A stretch of DNA of 55,948 nucleotides. Origin: an uncultured Erysipelotrichaceae bacterium (GTDB lineage: Bacteria > Bacillota_I > Bacilli_A > Erysipelotrichales > Erysipelotrichaceae). How positions within the stretch are numbered: the stretch's first letter is position 1; the number at the start of each line of letters is the position of its first letter. The notes below the pieces were generated by a model. It saw nothing but the letters and a program-made list of their open reading frames with translations, did no database searches and was not told the origin of the DNA. Below are positions 44,152-51,811 of this stretch, piece after piece. The position numbers and the translations under genes were made by a program. Location: the NCBI GenBank assembly GCA_900315225.1, contig OMYM01000403.1, positions 1-55,948 on the forward strand. Direction: 5' to 3'.

Positions 44152-45459
44152 ATGTCATTGTTACAAGGACCGATGAATCATCATCTCAACGGGCATAAGG
44201 ATTTGACGATGAACAAGCCTGTCTTGAAGTCGATCGATCCAAATGTCGTGTGGATCCCTCTTGTCAACGGCAACGCGCCATGCAAGCCGATTGTCAATGT
44301 CGGGGATGAAGTAAAAGTCGGCACAAAGATCGCGGAGAGGAATGATCGTTTTTATCTGCCATTGTTCTCCTCGGTTTCAGGAACCGTGACCGGCATAGAA
44401 AAGTTCATGACCGCAGGAATGGCGCAAGCCGAGCACTTGCGGATAGAGAACGATCACAGGTATGCCAGGGTTCGGGCTTTCGAGCCGTTTGACTACAACA
44501 AGGCTTCGTGGGAGGAATTGCTTGCGTTTGTCAAGAACGCCGGCATGCTGGGGCTCGGTGGCGCCGGGTTCCCGACGTATGTCAAGTACATGAAGCCGGA
44601 AAACGTGGATCTCTTTGTTGTCAATGCCGTGGAATGCGAGCCATATCTAACGGCCGACTACAAGAACATCGAAGAGAACATGGATCTGCTAAAGACCGGG
44701 ACGCTTGCCCTCTACAAGCTCAGCAAGGCAGCCAAGGGGTGCGTTGCGATCAAGGAGGACAAGAAGGAACAGATTGCGCAGCTGCAGAATACATTTGCCA
44801 ATACGCCAATCGAAGTCCGCATTGTGCCAAATGTCTATCCAATGGGCTGGGAAAGGACGCTTGTCTTCCAATTGACGGGAAAGAGATACGGCATGCTGCC
44901 GATCGAGGCAGGATGCATCCTGAACAATGCATCCACGGCGATCGCGCTTGGTGACGCGATTGAGAATGGGCATCCAATCACACATAAATATGTGACTGTC
45001 TCCGGCGATGCCGCTGCCAACCCGCAAAACGTCTATGTGCCGATTGGCACAAAGGCGCATGAAATCATTGATGCGTGTGGCGGATATACGCCAAATACCG
45101 AAGAAGTCCTGCTGATTGCGGGCGGTCCAATGATGGGAAAGACAATACCAAACGACCAGTTTGTCATCATGCCGCAAAACAACGGCTTGACCATCATGAA
45201 GAACGTCCAATACGACGATGTCAAATGCCTGCGCTGCGGCAGATGCACGGAGACGTGTCCATCAGGCCTGCAGCCGGTTCACATCAATATGGCCGAGAAG
45301 GCAATGAACATTGAGGAACTCAAGGCATTGAGCGTCATGGATTGCATTCAGTGCGGCATGTGTTCGTTTATCTGTCCTTCAAAGCTGGATGTCACCGAGG
45401 GCGTTGCCCGCGGCAAGAGGCTTTTGATGGCAAAGCAGAAGGCGGGAGGTAAGAAATAA
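44152..45459 (+). CDS. rnfC: Rnf complex subunit RnfC
   Basis: 435 residues, a membrane-associated cytoplasmic subunit that binds NAD(H), FMN and Fe-S clusters. LGLGGAGFPTYVK is the nucleotide/flavin Rossmann-like site. Two 4Fe-4S motifs are CLRCGRCTETCP (359-370) and CIQCGMCSFICP (398-409). The N-terminal HLNGHKDLT and the IDPNVVWIPL stretch are typical of the family. AAGGA lies 6 nt before the ATG. The stop overlaps the rnfD start (TAATG). Confidence 0.94.
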   Translation: MSLLQGPMNHHLNGHKDLTMNKPVLKSIDPNVVWIPLVNGNAPCKPIVNVGDEVKVGTKIAERNDRFYLPLFSSVSGTVTGIEKFMTAGMAQAEHLRIENDHRYARVRAFEPFDYNKASWEELLAFVKNAGMLGLGGAGFPTYVKYMKPENVDLFVVNAVECEPYLTADYKNIEENMDLLKTGTLALYKLSKAAKGCVAIKEDKKEQIAQLQNTFANTPIEVRIVPNVYPMGWERTLVFQLTGKRYGMLPIEAGCILNNASTAIALGDAIENGHPITHKYVTVSGDAAANPQNVYVPIGTKAHEIIDACGGYTPNTEEVLLIAGGPMMGKTIPNDQFVIMPQNNGLTIMKNVQYDDVKCLRCGRCTETCPSGLQPVHINMAEKAMNIEELKALSVMDCIQCGMCSFICPSKLDVTEGVARGKRLLMAKQKAGGKK

Positions 45460-46913
45460 TGAAGTTCAAGTACAAACCGTCGCCAAGCTATAGGAACTGG
45501 CAATCGACCGATGGGATCATGATCGACCTGACGGCGTGCCTTTGCGCAGTCCTGTTGTTCGCGGCCATCTACTATGGCGTTGCGTTTGGCGTTGGCTGCG
45601 GTATTCGTGTCATTCTCATGGCGGTTGCTGCAGTAGCTTCCGCGTTGTGTTCGGAAGCGGTATACTTCAAGGTTGTCGGAGCGAAAAACATCGCTAAATC
45701 GATTCAGCATTCCTATGGCTGGGTCACGGCACTGATCATCGTCTTGATCAGTCGCCTTGATGTCAGCATCTACGCGATTATCATTGCCACTGCCGTTTCC
45801 ATCATTTTCGGCAAGCTTGTCTTTGGCGGGTTTGGCCAGAATATCTTCAATCCTGCGGCGTTTGGCGAAGCGATCATCATGAACTATTTCGCTGCCAGCA
45901 AGGCGGCGAAAGTAACCGCCGATGTCTTTACTGGCGCAACGCCCGTTGCCCGCCTAGCGGGAGGCGGATGGCTCGTCGATGCAGCGTCCCTATCCAATGC
46001 CGTCGATGCGGCAGGTGGCTATGGCGCGCTTTTGCTTGGATCTTATCCTAGCGTTGTCGGTGGATCCTGTGCGCTTCTATTGTTGTTGTGCGGGGCTTTC
46101 ATGATTTGGCGCAAGGATATCGACTGGCATCTGTCTTGTGCATACTTGCTGGCAATCTTCATCGTTTCCCTGGTTGTCGGTCTTGTCAAGGGAGCTGGCT
46201 TCCAGTTTGCTATCGTCAATCTTCTGACGGGTGGCGTATTGTTTGGGGCAGTGTTCATGATGACTGATCCAGTCACAACGCCATTGACCATCCCTGGAAG
46301 AATGATCTTTGCATTTGGCTGTGCTTGCCTGACGCTGCTCATCAGATGGAAGGCAAATCTTCCCGATGGCGTTCTCTTCTCGATCCTGCTCATGAACATG
46401 GTTTCCCCGGCGATCGACAAATGGGTCAATGGCAACCAGATCAAGGAAGCGGCAAAGATCAGGAACAAGGTCATTGCCTGCGGCGTTATCTTCACATTGC
46501 TGCCGATTATCGTTGGCTGCGCAATGCCTGTAGGAAAGATTGCCGCCGTAGCAAAGCCACAGGCTTCTGCTTCCGCTGCCGCAAAGGCGTATCCGGCGAA
46601 CAATCCGTCATGCACCGACAATGGCGATGGAACATATGCATGCACAGCAAATGGCTATGCGGCGCAAAACGAAGAGAATGGCGCGCCAAACGAAGCGACC
46701 ATTGCCATCAAGGATGGCAAGGTTGTTTCGGTTGAAATGACAACTGTCAGCGACACGCCCGGCATTTCCGATTCCGCCGTATCGGCCGATGCACTTGCGG
46801 CCTATGAGGGAATCAGCGATCCCGAGGATGCTGTAACCGGCGCCACGGCTTCGTTTACCGAGGGCTCGATCAAAGCGATGATCGCAGTCGCCTTGGAAAT
46901 GGCATCAAAGTAG
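45459..46913 (+). CDS. rnfD: RnfD with an added C-terminal FMN_bind-like domain
   Basis: 484 residues, against ~310-350 for RnfD. Residues 1-350 form the usual multi-helix ion-translocation subunit with its own flavinylation site DVFTGATP. Residues ~366-484 are an extra extracytoplasmic domain: an Ala/Ser linker, a Cys pair (SCTDNGDGTYAC), GAPNEATIAIKDGKVVSVEM and DAVTGATAS, where Thr463 is the predicted FMN attachment residue. The same domain ends the RnfG encoded next. It is in the rnfCDGEA operon, 12 nt before rnfG. Confidence 0.93.
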   Translation: MKFKYKPSPSYRNWQSTDGIMIDLTACLCAVLLFAAIYYGVAFGVGCGIRVILMAVAAVASALCSEAVYFKVVGAKNIAKSIQHSYGWVTALIIVLISRLDVSIYAIIIATAVSIIFGKLVFGGFGQNIFNPAAFGEAIIMNYFAASKAAKVTADVFTGATPVARLAGGGWLVDAASLSNAVDAAGGYGALLLGSYPSVVGGSCALLLLLCGAFMIWRKDIDWHLSCAYLLAIFIVSLVVGLVKGAGFQFAIVNLLTGGVLFGAVFMMTDPVTTPLTIPGRMIFAFGCACLTLLIRWKANLPDGVLFSILLMNMVSPAIDKWVNGNQIKEAAKIRNKVIACGVIFTLLPIIVGCAMPVGKIAAVAKPQASASAAAKAYPANNPSCTDNGDGTYACTANGYAAQNEENGAPNEATIAIKDGKVVSVEMTTVSDTPGISDSAVSADALAAYEGISDPEDAVTGATASFTEGSIKAMIAVALEMASK

Positions 46914-46925
46914 GAGGCGTAGATC

Positions 46926-47822
46926 ATGGATAAGAATTCATCTGTATACAAAATGATTGTGCTTGGCGTGCTTTGCGCTGTTTGCGGACTGTTGCTTTCA
47001 GGCGTCAACGCCATCACCGCGCCATTGATCAAGGCAAACCAGTTGGCCACGGTCAAGGCAAACCTTGAGCAAATTTATCCCGGAGCCGATTTCGAGGATG
47101 TTACCGACAAATATCTTTCGATGGATACCACTGGCTATGTCGATGGAATATACGAGGCAAAGGGGAAGGGCTATATTTTCACCCTGCATGGCATTGGCTA
47201 CAACTCCAATGGCTTTACATTCATGGTTGGCTTCGACAATGACGGAAAGGTCTCCGGTTATACTGCGCTTGAGCAAAACGAGACAAACGGGCTTGGCTCT
47301 AGGTGCTTTGAGGCCGATTATACCAGCCAGATCCTTTCATTGACTTCTGCCGACCCGGTTCCGCTTCTTTCTGGCGCTACATTGACCTCCACGGCTGTCC
47401 AAGGCGGCATCGATGCCGCCAAGGCGATCTTCAACGAGATCAATGGAATCGCCTACGATCCAGATGCGGTGGCAGCCACGCCTGTTTTGGGTGACATTGA
47501 TTTCACCAAGAATAACGCCGAGTGTACGGCTCAAGGCGAAGGCGTCTATGCATGCCGTGCGGATGGCTATGCGGCGCAAAATGAAAACGGCGCGCCAAAC
47601 GAGGCGACCATAACCATCAAAGACGGCAAGATCGTTTCCGTCGAAGTCACCGTGGCAAGCGATACGCAGGGAATCTGCGACTCTGCCATTTCAGATAGCG
47701 CGCTTGCGGCATACGTTGGCGCAGATCTTGACACAGACGTGCAGACTGGCGCATCCGCTTCATTCACAAATGCATCGATTCTCGCTATGGCACAAGCGGC
47801 ATTGAATGCCGATGGGAAATAA
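46926..47822 (+). CDS. rnfG: RnfG with a second C-terminal FMN_bind-like domain
   Basis: 298 residues, against ~190-210 for RnfG. An N-terminal helix (VLGVLCAVCGLLLSGVNAI) anchors the protein. The canonical FMN domain ends in PLLSGATLTS, which lacks the Asp normally three residues before the Ser. Residues ~185-298 are an extra domain very similar to the tail of RnfD, with ECTAQGEGVYAC and DVQTGASAS; Ser277 would carry the flavin if the site is used. Extra flavin would lengthen the extracytoplasmic electron path (inference). Confidence 0.92.
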   Translation: MDKNSSVYKMIVLGVLCAVCGLLLSGVNAITAPLIKANQLATVKANLEQIYPGADFEDVTDKYLSMDTTGYVDGIYEAKGKGYIFTLHGIGYNSNGFTFMVGFDNDGKVSGYTALEQNETNGLGSRCFEADYTSQILSLTSADPVPLLSGATLTSTAVQGGIDAAKAIFNEINGIAYDPDAVAATPVLGDIDFTKNNAECTAQGEGVYACRADGYAAQNENGAPNEATITIKDGKIVSVEVTVASDTQGICDSAISDSALAAYVGADLDTDVQTGASASFTNASILAMAQAALNADGK

Positions 47823-47834
47823 GGAGGCGGCCCC

Positions 47835-48497
47835 ATGAGTGAAAAGAAAGAAAAAAAGCCTAGTTTCCTGGATCAGATCCTGACAGAAAACCCTGTATTC
47901 GGGCTTTACCTTGGCATCTGCTCCACGCTAGCGATTACAACTTCGCTGAACAATGCCCTGGGCATGGGCATTGCAGTCCTTGTTGTCCTTGTATTGTCAA
48001 ACATCCTGGTATCCTTGGTGGCAGGCATCACGCCGGACGACATTCATATCCCGGTATACATTGTCATCATCGCAACGCTTGTCACGATGGTGGGCATGTT
48101 GATCCAGGCGTTTACCCCAAGCCTGTATACGGCTCTTGGCGCTTTCATTGACCTGATCGTCGTCAACTGCATCATCCTTGGGCGCGCCGAGGCTTTTGCT
48201 TCGAAAAACGGTGTTGCCGAAAGCGCAAAAGACGGCTTCATGATGGGCATTGCCTACACGATTTCCTTGATTGTCATGTCCTTGATCAGACAGATTCTCG
48301 GCACAGGCATCCTGTCCCTCAGCAATCCCACGAGCAATGCGACAATCTTTGCGCTCAGGCTGATTCCAGAGGGATTCGAAATCCCCCTGTTCACAACACA
48401 ACCAGGCGCATTCCTTACATTCGCCATTCTGGCGGCAGGTATTGCGGCATATAAGAACGCCAAGAACAAGCCAGTCAAGAAAGGAGTCAAGGCATGA
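47835..48497 (+). CDS. rnfE: Rnf complex subunit RnfE
   Basis: 220 residues, six membrane helices. FLDQILTENPVFGLYLGICS is the N-terminus of the family. Conserved blocks include VNCIILGRAEAFA and SLIRQILGTG. With RnfA it forms the inverted pair of helices around the intramembrane Fe-S site. It overlaps rnfA by 4 nt. Confidence 0.95.
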   Translation: MSEKKEKKPSFLDQILTENPVFGLYLGICSTLAITTSLNNALGMGIAVLVVLVLSNILVSLVAGITPDDIHIPVYIVIIATLVTMVGMLIQAFTPSLYTALGAFIDLIVVNCIILGRAEAFASKNGVAESAKDGFMMGIAYTISLIVMSLIRQILGTGILSLSNPTSNATIFALRLIPEGFEIPLFTTQPGAFLTFAILAAGIAAYKNAKNKPVKKGVKA

Positions 48498-49066
48498 ATC
48501 TGTTTACACTGTTCATCAGCGCCATGCTGATTAATAACATCATTCTTTCCAAATTCCTTGGCATGTGTCCGTTCATGGGCGTATCCAGCAAGCTAGAAAG
48601 CGCGGTAGGAATGGGGCTTGCCGTTATCTTCGTCATCTTTGGCGCCTCCATCCTCTCGTATTTCCTGTACTACTTTGTGCTTGTTCCGGCAAAGCTTGAG
48701 TACATGGAGCTGATTTGCTTCATACTTCTGATCGCGGCGTTTGTCCAGTTCGTTGAAATGTTCATCAAGAAGACATCCCCTTCGCTCTACAAGCAATTGG
48801 GAATCTACCTTCCGTTGATCACGACAAACTGCGCCGTTCTCTATGTCGCAATGGACAACATCACGCAGGGTTACAACTTGATTGAGACAATCGTCAATTC
48901 AATCGCCGTTCCTGCAGGCTTCATGTTGATGCTGTGCATTTTTGCGACCATTCGCGAACGCCTGAGTGGCAACGATGTCCCGAAGGCATTCCAAGGCAAT
49001 CCAATCGCATTCGTCGTAGCGGCAATCATGGCGGTTGCATTTGCTTCTTTGGCAGGACTGGTATAA
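48494..49066 (+). CDS. rnfA: Rnf complex subunit RnfA
   Basis: 190 residues, six membrane helices. NNIILSKFLGMCPFMGVS contains the conserved Cys of the RnfA/RnfE iron-sulfur centre, with the second half TTNCAVLYVAM. The C-terminus reads AIMAVAFASLAGLV. The gene is followed after 5 nt by a tiny Cys-containing gene. Confidence 0.95.
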   Translation: MNLFTLFISAMLINNIILSKFLGMCPFMGVSSKLESAVGMGLAVIFVIFGASILSYFLYYFVLVPAKLEYMELICFILLIAAFVQFVEMFIKKTSPSLYKQLGIYLPLITTNCAVLYVAMDNITQGYNLIETIVNSIAVPAGFMLMLCIFATIRERLSGNDVPKAFQGNPIAFVVAAIMAVAFASLAGLV

Positions 49067-49071
49067 GGAAA

Positions 49072-49248
49072 ATGAGCGCGTTGGTAGCGATGCTGGTCGC
49101 GGCAGGGCTGGGTGGACTGAATTTCTTGCTATATAAACTGAATAAAGAGACACCGGTGCCTGAGGGTTGCGAAAACCTGAAGCCTGAGTGCAGTGCTTGC
49201 GGCATAGCAAACTGCAGCCTGCGCTCTCAATTCACAGGAGAAAAATAA
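49072..49248 (+). CDS. 58-residue four-Cys membrane protein between rnfA and rnfB
   Basis: Not recognised. One N-terminal helix (LVAMLVAAGLGGLNFLLYKL) is followed by a short tail with four cysteines: GCENLKPECSACGIANCSLR. AAGGAAA precedes the ATG. It sits 5 nt after rnfA and directly adjoins rnfB without a gap. The Cys spacing (C-x7-C-x2-C-x4-C) is like an Fe-S or zinc site. It may supplement the very short RnfB next to it; this is inference. Confidence 0.75.
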   Translation: MSALVAMLVAAGLGGLNFLLYKLNKETPVPEGCENLKPECSACGIANCSLRSQFTGEK

Positions 49249-49533
49249 ATGGAAATTATCAAGGCAGTCTTAATGATGCTCGTTTTGGGCGGCGTGATCG
49301 GCATGTTGCTTGGCGTAGCAGGCAAAAAACTGTATGTCGAGCCTGACACACGCGTTGAGGATGTATTGGCGATGTTGCCTGGCTATAACTGCGGGGGATG
49401 CGGAAACCCTGGATGCGCAGGCATGGCGGACAAGCTTGTCAGTGGCGACAGCAAGATTGATCAATGCAAGCCTTGCAAGCCTGACATGAAGGCGAAAATC
49501 AAAGAATATCTGGCGGCGAATTGCGGAAACTGA
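49249..49533 (+). CDS. rnfB: Minimal RnfB (membrane helix and Fe-S domain only)
   Basis: 94 residues. A membrane helix (residues ~5-25) is followed by the RnfB-type Fe-S domain LPGYNCGGCGNPGCAGMADKL with a fourth Cys in DQCKPC. Ordinary RnfB proteins are ~190-330 residues and carry two or more ferredoxin-like 4Fe-4S motifs after this domain; here none follow. The sequence after the stop is an intrinsic terminator, so no frameshifted remainder is hidden downstream. It closes the rnf operon. Confidence 0.88.
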   Translation: MEIIKAVLMMLVLGGVIGMLLGVAGKKLYVEPDTRVEDVLAMLPGYNCGGCGNPGCAGMADKLVSGDSKIDQCKPCKPDMKAKIKEYLAANCGN

Positions 49534-49552
49534 AAAGTTTCCGTTTTTTTTT
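49524..49552 (+). terminator. Intrinsic terminator of the rnf operon
   Basis: CGGAAAC / GTTTCCG stem with 6-nt loop, then nine T. It begins inside the last codons of rnfB. Confidence 0.85.
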
Positions 49553-49601
49553 CGGGGGTTTGGACAAGGTGTGGGCAATGACAAGGAAGGAGGATAATGC
49601 G

Positions 49602-50450
49602 ATGAAGAAAACACTGTTTATGAAGGGGGTTATGATTGCTATTTGCAGCGCCATGCTTTTGTTGCTTAATTATGTGATGTTCAAGGTATACGTCAATAGG
49701 CAAATTCATCTTGTGTCCACATATATCGCCGCAAGGGACATCCACCCAAGGGAAAAAATAAAAGAGTCGGATGTCATTGAGGTAAAGGTTCCCTATGCGT
49801 ATCTTTTGGACTATACGTACAACGACAAGCGCGACATCGTTGGCAAGTATACCGATATCCAGGGGATGATACCCGCAGGATCGCCATTCTATGATTCGAT
49901 GCTCATGGAAGAAAACCTGCTGCCAGACCAGCCAATAACCCAATGCAAGACAGGGCAGACAGCATATGCGCTACAGACCGACATGACAAGGCTTGGCTCG
50001 ATCACCGCTGGCATGCGCGTTGATATCCATGTGACGATAGCCCGCCGCGATGCACCGCCAGTCACTGGCGCATTGTGTGAGCATGTGCGCGTGATCAGCG
50101 TCAAAGACCACAAGGGTATCAGCGTGGATTCACCTAATTCCACGGGTGTCCCTTATCTCATTGAACTTGCGGTGAATAGAGAAGACATCGAATTATTGAC
50201 AATGGCGGAATCAGAAGGGACGATACGTTTGTTTGCGTCTTTGGCTCCTTACGATGATGGAACAGAGGCAGTGCGCACGGATTCCGAGGCAGTTCGCTAT
50301 CTTGCGGGCGATATAGTCAATCCAAATGAAGACCATGGCAACGTTGAGGAAATCATTGAGGAAGTGCTACCCATCGAGCCAATGGAGCCGCAGATAGAGG
50401 AAAATGATGTAGACACCCAGCCAACAGAATTGGAAAATCCAGAAGAATAA
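49602..50450 (+). CDS. SAF-domain protein, CpaB/RcpC-like
   Basis: 282 residues. One N-terminal helix (VMIAICSAMLLLLNYVMFKV) leads into an SAF domain: YIAARDIHPREKIKESDVIEVKVP, then a strand region with AGMRVDIHVTIARR typical of CpaB/RcpC of Flp pilus systems. An acidic C-terminal tail (PMEPQIEENDVDTQPTELEN area) follows. No other pilus gene is nearby, so the role is open. GGAGG lies 8 nt before the ATG at 49602. It has its own terminator. Confidence 0.75.
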   Translation: MKKTLFMKGVMIAICSAMLLLLNYVMFKVYVNRQIHLVSTYIAARDIHPREKIKESDVIEVKVPYAYLLDYTYNDKRDIVGKYTDIQGMIPAGSPFYDSMLMEENLLPDQPITQCKTGQTAYALQTDMTRLGSITAGMRVDIHVTIARRDAPPVTGALCEHVRVISVKDHKGISVDSPNSTGVPYLIELAVNREDIELLTMAESEGTIRLFASLAPYDDGTEAVRTDSEAVRYLAGDIVNPNEDHGNVEEIIEEVLPIEPMEPQIEENDVDTQPTELENPEE

Positions 50451-50478
50451 AAAAAGAACCTTTACAGGTTCTTTTTTT
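50451..50478 (+). terminator. Intrinsic terminator after the SAF-domain gene
   Basis: AAAAAGAACCT / AGGTTCTTTTTTT stem with 4-nt loop. It can also terminate tRNA-His from the other side. Confidence 0.85.
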
Positions 50479-50483
50479 GACAG

Positions 50484-50558
50484 GGCGACTAGTGGGACTC
50501 GAACCCACGAATGCTGGAGCCACAATCCAGTGTGTTAACCAACTTCACCATAGCCGCC
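50484..50558 (-). tRNA. tRNA-His (anticodon GTG)
   Basis: Minus strand. Acceptor GCGGCTA / TAGTCGC, discriminator C, and an encoded extra G at -1, both typical of tRNA-His. The anticodon stem CTGGA / TCCAG holds the loop TTGTGGC (GTG). The T arm is GTGGG-TTCGAGT-CCCAC. CCA is not encoded. Confidence 0.97.
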
Positions 50559-50570
50559 AAATGCCTAATT

Positions 50571-50610
50571 ATAATAGCACACTTCATTGGAGAATGCAAG
50601 TGGTTTTTCA
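50571..50610 (-). promoter_or_regulatory. tRNA-His promoter
   Basis: On the minus strand TTGCAT, 17-bp spacer, TATTAT. An 18-nt block TGAAAAACCACTTGCATT over the -35 is identical upstream of tRNA-Leu. Confidence 0.65.
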
Positions 50611-50615
50611 TTTTT

Positions 50616-50645
50616 TTGCCTAAAATGACAAATGAATGATAAAAT
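50616..50645 (+). promoter_or_regulatory. Promoter of the MscS-family gene
   Basis: TTGCCT (50616-50621), 18-bp spacer, TAAAAT (50640-50645). Confidence 0.5.
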
Positions 50646-50662
50646 ATCGTGGGAGGAATGAA

Positions 50663-51511
50663 ATGCAAGACATATGGAGCATTGGTAGTGGCTTCTTTTC
50701 CGATGGCTTGTTGGTGTTTGTCATCAGCGCTAGCGTAATCTTCCTGGCATCGCACATAGTGACGTGCATCATAGGCAAGACCATCAAACGCATGGACAAG
50801 ACAGTCTTTGCGAATATATCGACGGATTATCTGGGTAGAATCATACGCGCGGTCATTTATCTCTTCGCAACCTTGGCAGTGTTAAACCAGATCAAGCCCT
50901 TGCAAGGCATTGGTGTTGCGGCGCTAAGTGCCACAGGCGTTGTCACGGTAGTCATGGGCTTGGCGGCGCAAGAAACCTTCGGCAATTTCATTGCTGGATT
51001 TTTCCTTTCACTGTACCAGCCTTTCAAGACAGGGGATGTCATTGTATTGCCGGAGAAAGGCATCGCCGGCACCGTGACTGATATTACATTCCGCCATACG
51101 GTACTTGTGACCAAGGAAAAATACCGGGTAATCGTACCCAACAGCATCATGAACAGCGCTGTAATCCAAGACAACGCCTATGGACAAGAGATATTCAACG
51201 CCTACATAACATTTTCGGTTGCCTATCAAACGGATGTTGAACTCTTGAAAAGGGTGATCTATGAAGAAGCTTCGCTCATTCCGGGAATCTTGGACCCGCG
51301 CAGTGAACAGGACAAGGCGAACAACGTCCCTTGGTTTGTGATTCGCATCGACGATTTCCTTGACAGTGGCATCAAGGTTCTGTTTGCGATTCCAGTCGGC
51401 TCGTTTGGCGAGACGTTCACGGTCGCTTCACAATTGAGAGTTGCCTTGCTTAATCGCTTTGGCAAAGAAGGAATTGAGATCCCGTACAACATCGTCAAAA
51501 TCCTGAAATGA
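50663..51511 (+). CDS. MscS-family mechanosensitive channel
   Basis: 282 residues. Three N-terminal membrane helices precede the MscS pore and beta domain. The pore-helix region is GVAALSATGVVTVVMGLAAQ followed by ETFGNFIAGFFLSLYQPFKTGD, and VPNSIMNSAVIQD is the conserved cytoplasmic stretch. It should open on membrane tension to release osmolytes. GGGAGGAA precedes the ATG at 50663. Confidence 0.92.
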   Translation: MQDIWSIGSGFFSDGLLVFVISASVIFLASHIVTCIIGKTIKRMDKTVFANISTDYLGRIIRAVIYLFATLAVLNQIKPLQGIGVAALSATGVVTVVMGLAAQETFGNFIAGFFLSLYQPFKTGDVIVLPEKGIAGTVTDITFRHTVLVTKEKYRVIVPNSIMNSAVIQDNAYGQEIFNAYITFSVAYQTDVELLKRVIYEEASLIPGILDPRSEQDKANNVPWFVIRIDDFLDSGIKVLFAIPVGSFGETFTVASQLRVALLNRFGKEGIEIPYNIVKILK

Positions 51512-51513
51512 AA

Positions 51514-51528
51514 GATTTTCAGAAAATC
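51514..51528. promoter_or_regulatory. CodY-box-like palindrome
   Basis: GATTTTCAGAAAATC is a perfect palindrome around one base and matches 13 of 15 positions of the CodY consensus AATTTTCWGAAAATT. It sits 3 nt after the MscS stop codon and about 60 bp before the next promoter. Confidence 0.4.
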
Positions 51529-51572
51529 ATTCATCCCTCTAGACGATCATGGCCATTTATCAAACATAGGTA

Positions 51573-51601
51573 TTGGAATGCTTTCGAAAATAGGATAAAA
51601 T
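51573..51601 (+). promoter_or_regulatory. Promoter of the candidate small RNA / ankyrin leader
   Basis: TTGGAA (51573-51578), exactly 17 bp, TAAAAT (51596-51601). Confidence 0.55.
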
Positions 51602-51607
51602 ACATTT

Positions 51608-51773
51608 ATGAAGGCTTATGGAAACGCTAGAATGGAGCATGGCACGTTTATGAATGGAGTTTTTTTGGCAGTTGACAAGAGAATACTCAAGGAGGGCATC
51701 TCCATCTTCGGACGGGTTTCCCTGAGCTTTAATCATGTTTTTGAGATGGATGCTTTATGTCCATCTTTTTTGA
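51608..51773 (+). ncRNA. Candidate structured RNA (small RNA or cis-regulatory leader)
   Basis: About 166 nt between a good promoter and a terminator (AGATGGA / TCCATCT, 9-nt loop, T tract, 51746-51773). Long-range pairing is visible: AAGGCT with AGCTTT, a small internal loop, GGAAAC with GTTTCC, a larger bubble, then ATGGAG with CTCCAT, and inside it GAGT with ACTC. The bubble within a long helix recalls 6S RNA, but I cannot confirm the family. An alternative is a leaderless 58-codon frame starting at the ATG at 51608; its product resembles nothing known to me. The unit could also attenuate the ankyrin gene 39 nt downstream. Confidence 0.4.
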
Positions 51774-51811
51774 CCGCAGATTAATCTGATTGGATGACAG
51801 GAGGATATATT

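Noticed and set aside
49534..49601. Frameshifted remainder of rnfB downstream of its stop
   Set aside because: The sequence is an intrinsic terminator and the start region of the next gene; no Cys-rich ferredoxin motif in any frame.
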